Shown here one piece after another: positions 12,727 through 54,800 of a stretch of 64,000 nt of DNA (positions within the stretch are counted from its first letter, which is position 1; each line of letters begins with the position of its first letter). The DNA is from Myxocyprinus asiaticus (Eukaryota > Chordata > Actinopteri > Cypriniformes > Catostomidae). The stretch covers positions 1,222,501-1,286,500 of the forward strand of contig NC_059363.1 in NCBI RefSeq assembly GCF_019703515.2, given 5' to 3'. The translations under genes were made by a program, and so were the position numbers. Under the pieces are notes generated by a model that saw only the letters and a list, made by a program, of their open reading frames with translations, was not told the DNA's origin and searched no databases.

Positions 12727-14109
12727 TTTAACTCTATGCGCAACCCTTTACTACAGTGTGAGAAAATCACTCGCATTTGCAACCAAATTTCGTGCAATGC
12801 GACTCGCATATCTGTAATTACTGGCTGGTAAATGTTGAGATTTCACTCAGCCATGATTGTGTATTATAGTGCTGAAGAAATTTATATTCTTTAATATCCT
12901 TTCTGTTCTTTACAGTCAGTTGTTGATCAAAAACAACAAAAAATAAACATTTAATTCTAATCATGCATAGCACAGATGAGAGAACTCCATCTACGAGTCT
13001 CTATCGTTAATATGCGCTCATTTACAGACGCTCTTTACAGAAATGCCGGTTTTCTTAAAGAGACAGTACCGAATATCTGTCTCAAAATAACTTTTGTGTA
13101 CCACGGGTTTTGAATGAAATGAGGGAAGCGTTTTACAGGTTATTGAGACATTTCGAGAGTTAAATATAGAACGAGTAGACAAATATGTTCACTGATGTTT
13201 CCTTTCTTAAATAAATGTTTGGATTGGAGGCTAGCGGGAGTCTGATGCCTGTATCGATTTGAAATTCTGTTTGGTGATTAGTTTGTCTTTTGACTAATTT
13301 TGCATAACATGATTTTCTTAAATTATTTTTTGGTTAATACATGAAGTAATTTTTTACATTCTTACTGTCATTAGTGTGAATCTAATGAAAAGCATGCCCA
13401 GGTCAAATTTTCCCCCATGATAAAAAAATAAAATATAAATATATTGTGTTACGAAATTTTCATCGTACTGTATTATAATAATAAAATAATGTTTTTTTGT
13501 TTTTTTTTACATTTAATAATAAAAAATTAAAGACAGTACAACTAATAATACTATGATGTATAAATACTACACAATTTAAATAATATAAATATATTATATT
13601 GAATAATATTCTTTTTTTTTGTTTAAAATTATTATAGTAATAAAAATCAGGGAGTAAAATATGCTTAATTAACATGAAAAATAATGTCAAAATGCAAAAT
13701 GCAAAAAAAACACACACAATGGTCCTAAAAACAAACATTTCTTTAAGCAAAATAATTTTTTTTTTTTTTTTTTTTTTTGCTGTGAAATATGACCCACACA
13801 TCAGGTTGACCGAGGTTCATTCCTAAGTAATTGAACATTTGTTTAATTATTATTTGCAATAGAGCACAGATTACACAGTGTTGTCTAATAACATGATATT
13901 ACACGAGGTGCGACCTTGAGGTTAAAAAATCTGGGCTTGTAACCAAACGTTTGTTGGTTCAGACATTACAGGGATTAATTTAAAAACTATCACCATTGTG
14001 CCCTTGAGTAAGAAACTCAAATCTCAGATTACCCTAAACTGTAGTTTATCATGTTTGCACGCATATCTGGTATGTCTTGTGTCTAAAAATTATTTTGTCA
14101 TTCAGAAAT

Positions 14110-14271
14110 TGACCCCATTGACTTCCATTGTAAGTGTCTCACTGGAACACAGATTTGTGCTTTTTTTAAAGAAAAGGAGGAACGAGTCGAAATTAATTTT
14201 TTGTGGTAATCAACATTATGCCACAAATGCTGTCGATTAAGCTTCACTTGCATTAAACCCGGAATATTCCT
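14110..14271. mobile_element. Fragment of the AGGAATATT TTAA element (right arm)
   Basis: Matches the right arm of the full element at 49124-49730 from ttgaccccattgacttcc to the terminal ggaatattcct, followed by TTAA (14272-14275). It lies about 280 bp upstream of the first inf2 coding exon. Confidence 0.75.
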
Positions 14272-14582
14272 TTAATAAACATTCCTGATCTTATTATACA
14301 CGATTGATCAGTGCATGTTATTCCATATTAAAAATATAGGTATCTATAAATCATATAGAGACCAGTTTCACATCCACATTCCTACAATTTATTCTCGATC
14401 ATTCTGTTTCATTGGGAAATATGTCAGAATACAGATTAAGTCAAAAGGGTTGCAAATGCTGTTTCATGTTGAATTTAATTCATTTAGACTAAACACCAGA
14501 CTAAATATGTAAATCTGTCAATATAATTGCATTTTCTGTCTTTTGTCTTCACAGTATCTTCCTTGTCATCATCATCTTCATC

Positions 14583-35692
<21,110 letters not shown>

Positions 35693-35870
35693 GGTAGGTT
35701 AAACGTCTCTGTACGAAACTAACTGGACCGTATAATCGTCCGTTACAACCCGGCTATAACCAGTCCTCTCTAACACGTGTTGACTTGTCATACATTTTGT
35801 TAACATTCTTTCTTGGCATCAAACACATGGGAATCTTCCTATAACCTGGGTGCCTGTGTTTTGACCCTCA

Positions 35871-35876
35871 AATAAA
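35871..35876 (+). terminator. inf2: Poly(A) signal of the inf2 CAAX isoform
   Basis: AATAAA 179 bp after the CAAX stop codon, with a TTTTATTTTATG-type U-rich stretch just downstream. Cleavage is expected near 35895. Confidence 0.6.
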
Positions 35877-36205
35877 CTTTCAAAATCTTTTATTTTATGA
35901 GAACTGTATGCAAGCTGTGTTGAATCATTTGATTGTGTAATGTGTTCTTCACATCAGTTCAAGCTTTGCTTGTCTGTAATTCTAACCAGCATTTTAAAGA
36001 TGAATCTTCATTGTCTTAATTATAAAAATGATTAAACTCACCAGTCAAGTGAATAATAATCAAAATATACATCTGCTTATGTGCACTAACTGTAAGTGTT
36101 AAAGGTATGTAAAGATGAGTTATGTGTTCTGCTTGTTTTGACTCTTGCCTGCATCATCATGACTATCACGATGTTAATGCATCTGTCTGTCTGTCTCTGT
36201 TAAAG

Positions 36206-36285
36206 CAAGAAAGATAAGCAAAGCAAAGAGTTTAGAACCCGGTCTAGATGTGCCCGCTATCAAAAACTACATTCCAATATCATGA
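36206..36285 (+). CDS. inf2: Candidate alternative inf2 terminal exon A
   Basis: Strong pyrimidine tract and acceptor (ctgtctctgttaaag|ca) with phase-1 compatible coding: ARKISKAKSLEPGLDVPAIK and six more residues, then tga at 36283-36285. It would replace the CAAX tail by a non-prenylated tail. No homologue is recalled, so it is inferred from splice-site quality and phase only. Confidence 0.4.
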
Positions 36286-36479
36286 AGTGATGATGCAAGT
36301 TTCTAAAAAAAAAAAGGTGTTTGGAAAAGTTTGGCTTGCTTCAGTCTTTTCCCTGAAATGGATGCAAGACTGATTTTTCTTTGATCCATCTGCATTCTCC
36401 TGAAGGGATAGTCCATAGTCTAAAGAATGTACTTCATGCTTCAATCTGCTCATGGACATTTTTTTTTCACGCATTGCAG

Positions 36480-36523
36480 GAAACTCCAGGAAAAGGAGAA
36501 CAAAAGGAAGAAGGAAGAGTTGA
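36480..36523 (+). CDS. inf2: Candidate alternative inf2 terminal exon B (basic, non-CAAX)
   Basis: Acceptor ttttttttcacgcattgcag|ga. In phase it reads GNSRKRRTKGRRKS and stop. The basic composition resembles the GKRRKKRPSRSQE stretch near the end of human INF2, so this is a plausible non-CAAX isoform or the main 3' exon. A 3' UTR of about 620 bp then runs to the AATAAA at 37134. Exon A could also splice into B through a weak gtctag donor at 36242. Confidence 0.55.
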
Positions 36524-37133
36524 GCGCAGTCTTCTTCTGATCCTGTATTCCATCGGCTTTCCTTCAGTACTCTCAGGATATACGGACTGACCCCAGATCA
36601 GCAGCACACACAAAACTACTGTTACATCAGAAGACCTGTTTATGGTGCACTTTGACCAAATACACATTGTGCATTTGAGTTTGGTTTAAAAAAATATATA
36701 TGTATTTTTAAATGCTAAATCTATGGCCAAACTATATTTTAAATATATGATGCACCAACAAAATTTGCATTCAAGAATGTTTAAAATTTTGAGTTATATG
36801 TAGAGAAGAGAGACTTTTGGATGGTAATTGTGTGTTTCTCAAAACCTTTAAGATTCTTTACTCTTTCTGAAACCTTTAAAATGCTTAACTTGCTGTTAAC
36901 TATTAATATTGCTCTGAATGTTAACTTTATATAGGCTATCATAAGATTCATCATGAAAAGTATTAGTTCATTCTTATAATATCAGTTCTAGTATTATTGT
37001 AGAGAAGATATCTTGCGCTTACATTTAAAGTGGACTATGACTTCAGTATCTTTATTTCATTGTGTCTTTAATATTGATTGTCAGTATTTGTCATGCATAT
37101 CAAGAATATGAGGATAAAGAAATATATCTATAT

Positions 37134-37139
37134 AATAAA
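37134..37139 (+). terminator. inf2: Distal inf2 poly(A) signal
   Basis: AATAAA followed 15-30 bp later by a GT-rich element (gtgtttgtttaggtttggttt). It probably ends the longest inf2 transcript near 37155. Confidence 0.65.
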
Positions 37140-37354
37140 ATGCACAATCAGTGTTTGTTTAGGTTTGGTTTCATATGATTTCTTTCATTTAATGAAATGC
37201 ATTGAAATTTGCATTTACTAGAACAAGTCAGACGTTTACTGTCGCGTATAATCAGTATTGATTGCACCAGCTGTTGATAATCACATGCTAAAGAGTATAG
37301 TTTGTAAAGGGTGTATTTCAGACACGTGCTTTCGTAACTCTATCATAGCGCATT

Positions 37355-37939
37355 AGCTGCGCATGCGCACGTCTCAGGAAAGGCGTTTTATTTGGCACGT
37401 TAGGTGGTGTTTCCTCCAGGGGGCGCTTGTCGGCTCAGAAACTGGAATCGCCTATAGGTCACATTTAAATCTAAGGACGGTTTTTGTCCTAATGGAGACA
37501 TTTGTGCACTGTAAACTATAATCTTTTCAATGCTTTATTTATACAAGATGCATACATTGAGATAGAATTAGAATTACTCTCAGCAATCTCTATAAAATTG
37601 GTTATTAAGAATGTCTGAACGAGTCAACATCAAGGCCTGTGATTGGTCCAGCCTTACTGGCGCTGAGAAATGTAACATATACCACGTGACCACGCGTTCT
37701 CCGCTGTTGTAGCCGCGGACTGGACAATAATTTACCCCTGAATAATACTACTGAAAAACTAAATAATGAATTGAAAATACTCAGTATAGAGTTAAAATAG
37801 GGGGAAAAATACTAATTAGACCCATCGTACCTGGCCAATGAGATTCAACTTTCAGGTCGCAAATCCCCGCCCATTTGTGTGAGTCTGAGGCGCGCGGTTG
37901 ACAGCTGTCATTAGTTCATTCCGCTGCGGAGAGTTCAAC
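37355..37939 (+). promoter_or_regulatory. adss1: adss1 promoter region and 5' UTR
   Basis: Repeat-free stretch between inf2 and adss1. TGCGCATGCGCA at 37358-37369 is a perfect NRF1 palindrome. CACGTGAC at 37683-37690 is an E-box of USF type. CCAAT is at 37835-37839 and an inverted CCAAT (attgg) near 37643. No TATA box was seen. GC content and CpG rise in the last 90 bp before the ATG. The transcription start is probably near 37850, by inference. Confidence 0.55.
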
Positions 37940-46751
<8,812 letters not shown>

Positions 46752-47871
46752 ATCATGAATCAGAGAACCCAGCGGTCCATTCACAGAATGTTTCTTGCCC
46801 AGAAATTCACTCTCACTGTTCTAAACGCAACAACGACTGCGCTGACGTCGTCCATCGCTGCGTATCTGCAGATTATCAGCACAATGGGACGCTTGTTTTT
46901 ACTGGTTGACATTCACTTATCTATAAAACTCTTTGACAAGTGAAGCTTTACTTGATAGAAGATAACTAACTGCCCTCTCAATGGGTGTTTATGTCCAGGC
47001 ATTATTCTGATCTCTCCCTCTGTCTATCAGTCATATGAATTAATGCTGTTTGATTGTTTACACCAATGTTTGATAGAAGTGGCATTACTTTGTGTTCTGT
47101 GGAATTGCACTCCATAATTTCCTTCATTTAAACCACTGAAACTTTACCAAGAGTTTGTTGTTTATTTCATAATTCAGTCTCGTGAATACAGGTTTTGGCC
47201 AGGTTTATTGATAGGTTTCTGCCTGATGATGTTTCCTAGCGTTTTGTCTGAAGTCAGATATAATTAGGTTAGACAGACCATTAGCTGTGTCAGAAATAGA
47301 TACAGACGGAGAACATTCTGTTCCTCTGATCTATGCCAAGATGATCTGATCTCAAGAGGAACATAGTGCCATTAAAAACCCCAGACAGCACAGAAAACAC
47401 TGTCTGCAGAAGTGAACTCTGATACATGAAGTAAACCTGACTACAGACACTGCAGACAGGGCCGTAGCTGGGTATTCTGGGGCCCCTGACTGTATATTGC
47501 TATTCATAAATACAGTTTAGAATTTGTTGTGGGGCCCCGCTGGACCTGTGGGCTCCTAGAATCATTGCCACCTCTAGCTACGGCCCTGACTACAGATAAA
47601 AGTCAATTAACTAACCAACAAAACGGAGGTGGGTGTACATAACCAGCTAAAATATTTTGAGGATAATTTTCTCCTCTGGTATTTTTGACAACAGCCCTGC
47701 CCTTCAAATCTGAATGATTTATTCCACTGTGGCATTTCTTCAGAATTTTCCATGTCATATTGAAAACCCATTGTTTCAATTTTACAACATATGTTGCCCA
47801 AAATTACTACAAAGCAAGATATGAATAAATAAAAGGATTTAAATACTGGTGGCTTCCAAAAATACTTTTAA
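46752..47871 (+). other. adss1: adss1 3' UTR and intergenic sequence
   Basis: Follows the adss1 stop at 46751. The only strong poly(A) signals are overlapping AATAAA motifs at 47824-47833, with a weaker ATTAAA near 47370, so the 3' UTR is about 0.6-1.1 kb. A small palindrome around gggccgtagctg (47459) and cagctacggccc-like sequence (47577-47587) suggests a short miniature element of about 130 bp. No other gene is seen. Confidence 0.55.
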
Positions 47872-48388
47872 CCCTTGAGCGACCTTCGGGACATTTTTTA
47901 CTTTTTTATTTTTGTCTTTTTTTTATCATTTTGGTGTTAATGCCAACGGCATACATTTAGCCAAAGGTGTGTATTTTTTGGGGGGATTTTGATAATTCAA
48001 CCTCAGTTCCTATAATACATCTATAATACACTGTGTACACAAAATAGTTACACTCAGGACCTTCAGGACAAAAATGTCCCCATTGAAACCCATTAAAACT
48101 GCAATATTTGATCCCAGTGCCATTAAAGCATAAAATCATGAGTTCTATGATATTATGCTTTCATTCCAGAGCCCTGGCTTCAGAATTTACATTTTTAATA
48201 TTTTCCACCAGATGGCGCCATTTTTCTCATGTTTAGCCTATGGCACAAATACATCCTTTTCCCCTATTCTCTGTTTGCTGTATTATAGAGCACTGCAGGA
48301 CAACTGAATAAATGTTGCAGCTAAAATTGTGTGTGTGTGTGTGTTGGTATGGATGTCAGAGTGTGTTCTGTATGTGTGTATTGAGAAA

Positions 48389-48420
<32 letters not shown>

Positions 48421-48516
48421 AAAAGCAACAGTGGCATCATGGAAACAAACTGGCATTTAAAGGGTTAAAATCCTGAAAATGAATGAATATTTGGTAGTTA
48501 TGATCGGGACTGATGT
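47872..48516. repeat. Dispersed TTAACCCTT repeat, copy 1 (upstream of siva1)
   Basis: Starts CCCTTGAGCGACCTTCGGGAC after TTAA (47868-47871). It shares about 0.57 kb, in inverse orientation, with 56750-57321, including ccaccagatggcgccattttt and gtttgtttccatg-type segments. An internal (TG)n occupies about 48331-48418. AAAGGGTTAA occurs at 48459-48468, but homology continues to about 48516, so the true far end is unclear. The CCCTT/TTAA terminus suggests a piggyBac-like non-autonomous element. Confidence 0.7.
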
Positions 48517-48826
48517 TTTTGTCTTCTATGGACTTCTGAGTAACTTTTTTAAATTGATGCACAAGAGTTAAGGGGAGAAAATAAATCAATAACCCATCAA
48601 TATCAATGCTTGAGGGTGATGCGGCAATTGTTGTAATACTCACACTGAACAGCAGGTGGCGGTAATCGCGTGCTCGTGTCTGTCCGCCGCTGATCAGGAT
48701 GCAGGAGAATTAGACTTCTTAAAGCGCGAACCGGACGCATGTGTTTTATGTGGCGCGGTTTGTTTTTGTTTTTTCGCCTTTGTCGTTGTAGTAGTTGATT
48801 TTTTTCCTACTCTGTCGTTTTTTAAA
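48517..48826 (+). promoter_or_regulatory. siva1: siva1 promoter and 5' UTR
   Basis: About 310 bp between the repeat above and the siva1 ATG. GC and CpG content rise at 48645-48760 (ggtggcggtaatcgcg, gtctgtccgccgctg). The frame is open back to a GTG near 48656, but there is no in-frame ATG before 48827, so the conserved MPKRS start is used. No TATA box is evident. Confidence 0.5.
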
Positions 48827-51800
48827 ATGCCTAAACGCTCGTATCCATTCAGCGAGACTTTCTCCTCTCAGTATAAAGTTCATGTTGGGCAGAAAGAGAT
48901 GAGTAACTATGGAGTGTTTGGACTCAAATACAAACAAGATATTTACGGTGAGATTTCAATAATTTTACTACAATCACCGACAGTATTAACGTTTCAAGCA
49001 ATACTAGTAGTTTTAGCAATCGCCTGTTTAATTAATAATCACTTGTCTGTCTTTTTGATGTGTTCGAAGTGCACGATGTAATCGCTGTAATTAAAAATGT
49101 CTTTTTATAATCAATTTACTTAAAGGAATATTTTGGGTTCAATACAAGTTAAGATCAATCGACAGTATTTGTATCATAATGTTGATTACCACAAAAATTA
49201 ATTTTGACTCGTCCCTCCTTTTCTTTATAAAAGCACAAATGTGTGTTCCAGTGAGACACTTACAATGGAAGTCAATGGGGTCAATCTGTAAACATTAAAA
49301 TACTCACTGTTTCAAAAGTATAGACACAAGACATAAACAATATGTGTGTTAACATGATTTTACTGTCATAAAATCACTTAGTAACCACATCTGTGGAAAG
49401 TTAGACAATTTTGCAACTTCGTTGCCATGACGACGTAATGACAACCATTAACCGATGATTTAAACAACTTTACAGCTCAAATAATACACGAGTTTTAACA
49501 GTAGAATTAATGTAAGTGCTTTTATAAAATTATAAGCGTCACATTTCTGCCTTCTAAGCCTCCAAAAATTGGCCCCATTGACTTCCATTGTAAGTGTCTC
49601 ACTGGAACACACATTTGTGCTTTTTTATAGAAAAGGAGGAACGAGTCGAAATTAATTTATGTGGTAATCAACATTATGCCACAAATGCTGTCGATTGAGA
49701 TTAACTTGTATTGAAACTGGAATATTCCTTTTAACTACCACTTTATACCACTCATCTTGTTTATAATCAATATAATTAATACACATGATCAATAATTGTT
49801 ACGTATCGCCTTTGTATTAGTGTTAAATAATCATAGGACATTATTGATTATTGCAAGCAGGCTAAATAGAATCTGTGTTCTGTGGACTGCTTATTGAATT
49901 CTGCTACAGTGGAAATGAGTTTAAATGGATTAAAATGTAGAAATCAGTTTAATGTAAAATGATGCATGGCTGTGTATGGCCCAATTAATGCCCATTAACG
50001 TTTCAATTTCTGTAAACTGGTGTATTTGCAAACAAAGTAGTTTTTAAACCCGTTTAGTCAAATAAGACCGGTTTCAGGTGTTTGTGTGTGAAGTAAATTT
50101 TAGCTGTAACTGCTGTGTTGTGGGTTTTTGTCTTCAGTCTGCTTGTTGATTTAATTCGTTCACAATTCCCCAACAAAACCACTACCTTTCACAAATGAAA
50201 TCTGTGTTCTCTGTAACGTTCAGAAATTCACTTGACTCAAATTATTAGTCATTGCATTGAGTTGTTGATGAGTTTTAGGTGCTGATTAGTCCAGTAAACA
50301 ATAATGAGCCCTGATCATGTGGCGTTAGGTCTAGTTTTGCTCCTGAAACATTGCATTGACTAAACATTTAGTTATTGGAAGCTTTTAGAGGTAGACTGAT
50401 ATATTGATTTTTACCGATTAGTTGGTTTTTGGAACTATCGGTTATCAGCAGAAATCCATGCCAAAAGATTTCGTTTTATTCCGTATTAATAAACTTAATC
50501 TGGTTTATATATATATATATATATATTGCATGCATACAGCTCTGGAAAAAACTAAGAGACCACTGCATAATTATCAGTTTCTCTGGATTTACTATTTATA
50601 GGTATGTGTTCGAGTAAAATGAACATTTTTGTTTTATTCTATAAAGTACTGACAACGTTTCTCCCAAATGCCAAATAAAAATATTGTCATTTAGAGCATT
50701 TATTTGCAGAAAATGAAAACTGGTCAAAATAACAAAAAAGATGCCGTGTTTTCAGACCTCGAATAATGCAAAGAAAACAAGTTCATATTCATTTTAAACA
50801 ACACAATACTAATGTTTTAACTTAGGAAGAGTTCAGAAATCAGTATTTGCTGGAATAACCCTGATTTTCAATCACAGCTTTCATGCATGTTGGCATCATC
50901 TCTACCAGTCTTTCACATTGCTGATGGGTGACTTTATGCCACTCCTGGTAGGGCTGGGCGATTAATCGAATTTTATTTTCAATTGTGATTTTGGCTTCCA
51001 ACGATTATGAAAGCAAGATAATCGAGAAAACCATTATTGTGCCGCATTCCATTTCACAATGAAACGCCCCAGCGTTTTACCTTTAAAGCATCCTTTATTA
51101 AAGTTCAAATAATAAGGAAGCGGGTTATGCAAATAAACTCTGAAACTGGCATTTCTCTGTGCGGTCAGCACTGAGTTGCGTTAAGTGACCGGGGAAGAGT
51201 TTGAATCTTCTCTCTGCTAATGCACATGCTGGCATGGGGACACTCGTCACTCGCACGTGTTTGCTGCAGCTAGATTATAACGTGATTGCTTGCTATGTAG
51301 TGAATCATAATGTGTCTTGTTCACTATGTGTATCTTATGAAGGAAATTGGTGATGTGCAGCTCTTAAGAAGAGAGAGTTTGTGGGGCCTGGGTATCTCAG
51401 TGAGTATTGACGCTGACTAGCACCCCTGGAGTCGCGAGTTCGAATCCAGGGCGTGCTGAGTGACTCCAGCCAGGTCTCCTAAGCAACCAAATTGGCCCGG
51501 TTGCTAGGGAGGGTAGAGTCACATGGGGTAACCTCCTCGTGGTCGCTATAATGTGGTTCTCGCTCTCGGTGGGGCACGTGGTGAGTTGTGCTTGGATCGC
51601 GGAGTAGCATGAGCCTCCGCGCTACGTCTCCACGGTAACGCGCACAACAAGTCAGGTGATAAGATGTGCGGATTGACGTCTCAGACGCGGAGGCGACTGA
51701 GATTCGTCCTCCGCCACCCGGATTAAGGCGAGTCACTACGCCACCACGAGGACTTGGAGCGCATTGGGAATTGGGCATTCCACATTGGGGAGGGGAAAAT

Positions 51801-54800
51801 AAAAGTTTGTTTTTTGTGAGTTAAAGATGGATTGAAGTGAACATAAAGGTGAGAGTCTTGGCGCATTATACACTGGGGGAAAATAACTTTATTTTGATTT
51901 AGTCTTTTTTTGGCTTGTTTTCCAATATAAATATCTAAAACTCTTTTAAAACAATGTACATTTACTTTAGGAGCTATACTGCAGAAGAAACAATTGTTAT
52001 CGGAGAATGCTGAATACAATATTTAATCAGGGCTCGACATTAACGCTTGTCCGGGACAAGTGGATTTTTGAAGGGGCAAGTGAGAGAATTTTACTTGCCC
52101 GAACGGACAAGCAGACTGATTAAAACGTCAATAACGAAAAACTAACCAGCTATAATTGTGATAGCCTAGGCCTGTGTCACTTATTAGAAAGTTCTTATTC
52201 TACTGTTGAAAGTAATCATGAGCACGTAGTTTGGTTGACAGGCGGCGTGTGTGTGTGTGCTGAGCATGCTCGTGCTAATGCGTTCCTGAATGGTCAAATA
52301 CATTTCAGTATTCCGGCAAAATGCAGATAATGTATAGCCTTTATTGTACATGGTAGATCTCATTCCATAGAAGTGAGAGCACCCCTACTGTTAATGATGG
52401 CGATGGAGGCTTTTCTATATTTGTCTACCATACGTAACGTAAAATAATGATCATATGACAATATACTCCTCCCAATAAATGCGTGATGTTTCCGTGTCGG
52501 TGAGTAATCGTGTTAAATAATCGTGATCTCAGTATTGACCAAAATAATCGTGATTATGATTTCTGCCATAATCGAGCAGCCCTAACTCCCAGTGCAAAAA
52601 TTCAAGCATCTTGGCTTTGTTTGATGGCTTGTGTCCATCCATCTTCCTCATGATCACATTCCAGAGGTTTTAATGGGGTTCAGGTCTGATTGGGCTGGCC
52701 ATGACGGTCTTGATCCGGCTCTCCTCCATCCACACCTTGATTGACCTGACTGTGTGGCATGGAGCATTGTCCTGCTGGAAAAAACAATCCTCAGAGTTGG
52801 GGAACACTGTCAGAGCAGAAGGAAGTAAGTTTTCTTCCAGGATATCCTTGTATGTGGCTTGATTCATGCGTCCTTCACAAAGATGAATCTGCCCAATTCC
52901 AGCCTTGTTGAAACACCCCCAGATCATCACCGAACCTCCACAAAATTTCACAGTGGGTGCGAGACAATGTGGCTTTAAGGCCTCTACAGGTCTCCGTCTA
53001 ACCATTAGATGACCAGGTGGAGGATCGGTGATGATCTGGGGGTGCTTCGGCAAGGCTGGAATTGGACAGATTCGTCTTTGTGAAGGATGCATGAAGCCAC
53101 ATACAAGGATATCCTGGAAGAAAACTTGCTTCCTTCTGCTCTGCCAATGTTCCCCAACTCTGACGATTGGTTTTTCCAGCAGGACAATGCTCCATGCCAC
53201 ACAGTCAAGTCATTCAAGATGTGAATGGAGGACCACTGGATCAAGACCCTGTCATGGCCAGCCCAATCTCCAGAACTGAACCCCATTGAAAACCTCTGGA
53301 ATATGATCAAGATTCACATTGAGAATCAACATTCTGTAAATCTATTTTTTTTAAACTATCAGTCTTTCCAGTCACACATTTTCTGTATTTTTTATTTTTT
53401 TTTAATCAGAAAAGACCAAAAACCTGCTCTTCAATGGAACTAAAGCTGTGATGAGCCGAATCTGGAATGTGGACGGAGACGAGACTGTATCGGGTGTTAA
53501 AGTGTCCGATCACACCACTGTAACATCTGTCTCCGGACATCAGAGGCTGCTCAAAGGACAGACGCTCATCGGCTCGGATGGAAGATTGAAGAAGACGAAC
53601 GCTGTTTTGGGTAATTCTATAAGAGATCACTTCTATCGGGGTCAGCTGGTGTCTTCATGCAGTGATTGTAAAAATGCACATTATATCTGTAGTGTCTCAT
53701 GGTGCTGATAAAGAATCTTTTCACTTGTTTTAAAATCAAAACTAATTGCTTTCTGAGTGTATTTGGTGCTTGTAAACCCCGGCTCAGTATTTTATTCATT
53801 TAGCAGACTCTTTCACCCAAAGCAACTTGAGGAACTATATAAAAGCTCCTCTAAAATGTTGTTTGCAAATAAATTGTCTCCAGAATACTTTTAAATGGCC
53901 TTAGTAGTTCATGGCATCTAACTAGCCTGTCTTTGTGATGTCACTTCCTGCAGCGTCTGCCATGAACTGTGTCATAACTCTTGTCTGCATGTGTGTTCAG
54001 GTTCGTCAGCAGCTCCTACAACGTGTTGTGTATGTCAGAGGGTCTCCGGTTCGAGGCAGCCATGCACGCAGTGTGAGCGTCCTGCGTGTACCGCATGCAC
54101 CCAGCAGTGCAACAGCTGCTTCAACCACTGCTGCTCATTATGCACGGTTACAGAGTGAGTGAACATGCTACATGTAAAGCTACACTATGTAACGTTTGGC
54201 CCTCTAGCTGTTGAAGCATGAAACTGCAAGTTACTTACAGAGTTACTTACAATCTACAGCCTCAGTGGAGAATGCAAGTGAACCGTAATACTACAATAGT
54301 AGGTCTATACACTGCAAACAATAACACTGTAATATTAAAAACACAAAATGAGGATTTAATAATGATGAAATACGTTATTGAGCATGAAAATAATTTGCAG
54401 AAATATGCAATCACAATAAAAGGTTTAATCGCTTATTTGGAAGTTATAGCAGAGTTGGTTACATGCTCAACAAATGAATATAAAGTATATTATTCATAAA
54501 CATCTTGAGACGAGCATACATTCATGGGGATCTGTTTAAAGGAATAAAATGGCAAGAGTCTGTACACTGATTTATTGCTCAAAATAATTTATTGGCTTGC
54601 AACGTTTAGACCATTAGGTCTTTGTCAGGCAAAAAAAGAAAAAAAAATATATATATATATATTCTTTCAACTTTTGCATTTCTCTGACTGATAAAAAAAA
54701 TAAATAAATAAGCTTAAGAAAACAGCGGCACACACATACTTAGAAACACACATTTTAGGAATCTCAGACTGCAGCAATGTTATAAAATACTTCAAAGTCA

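Larger units (their letters stand above)
1006..14554 (+). other. inf2: Probable inf2 intron 1 (about 13.5 kb), no genes
   Basis: No conserved exon was found apart from transposon-borne sequence. The interval is filled with DNA-transposon remnants, SINEs and microsatellites listed separately. Smaller simple repeats are (TTG)n near 1602-1630, poly-A at 5777-5797, (TG/TA)n near 8368-8416 and poly-T at about 13757-13779. A single inverted unit of the CCCAGAACACCCTAGCAACC-type minisatellite lies near 5420-5480. I see nothing in 3320-4760, 5480-6690, 9160-10010 and 12735-14100 beyond old repeat-like sequence. Confidence 0.5.
50537..53336 (-). mobile_element. Tc1-like element, split by a hAT insertion and rearranged
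   Basis: The left end CAGCTCTGGAAAAAACTAAG follows a TA at 50535-50536 and has the look of the fish Tc1 type with an AGAGACCACTGCA end. Sequence stops at 50948 (ccactcctgg) and resumes at 52593 (tgcaaaaattcaagcatc), continuing the same element. The transposase runs on the minus strand. Past about 53021 the sequence turns around into a plus-strand copy of the transposase 3' half, so the normal right end is missing. Confidence 0.82.

Noticed and set aside
48656..48826. N-terminally extended Siva protein
   Set aside because: The in-frame extension starts only at a GTG, is hydrophobic and unlike Siva; the ATG at 48827 gives the conserved MPKRS start.
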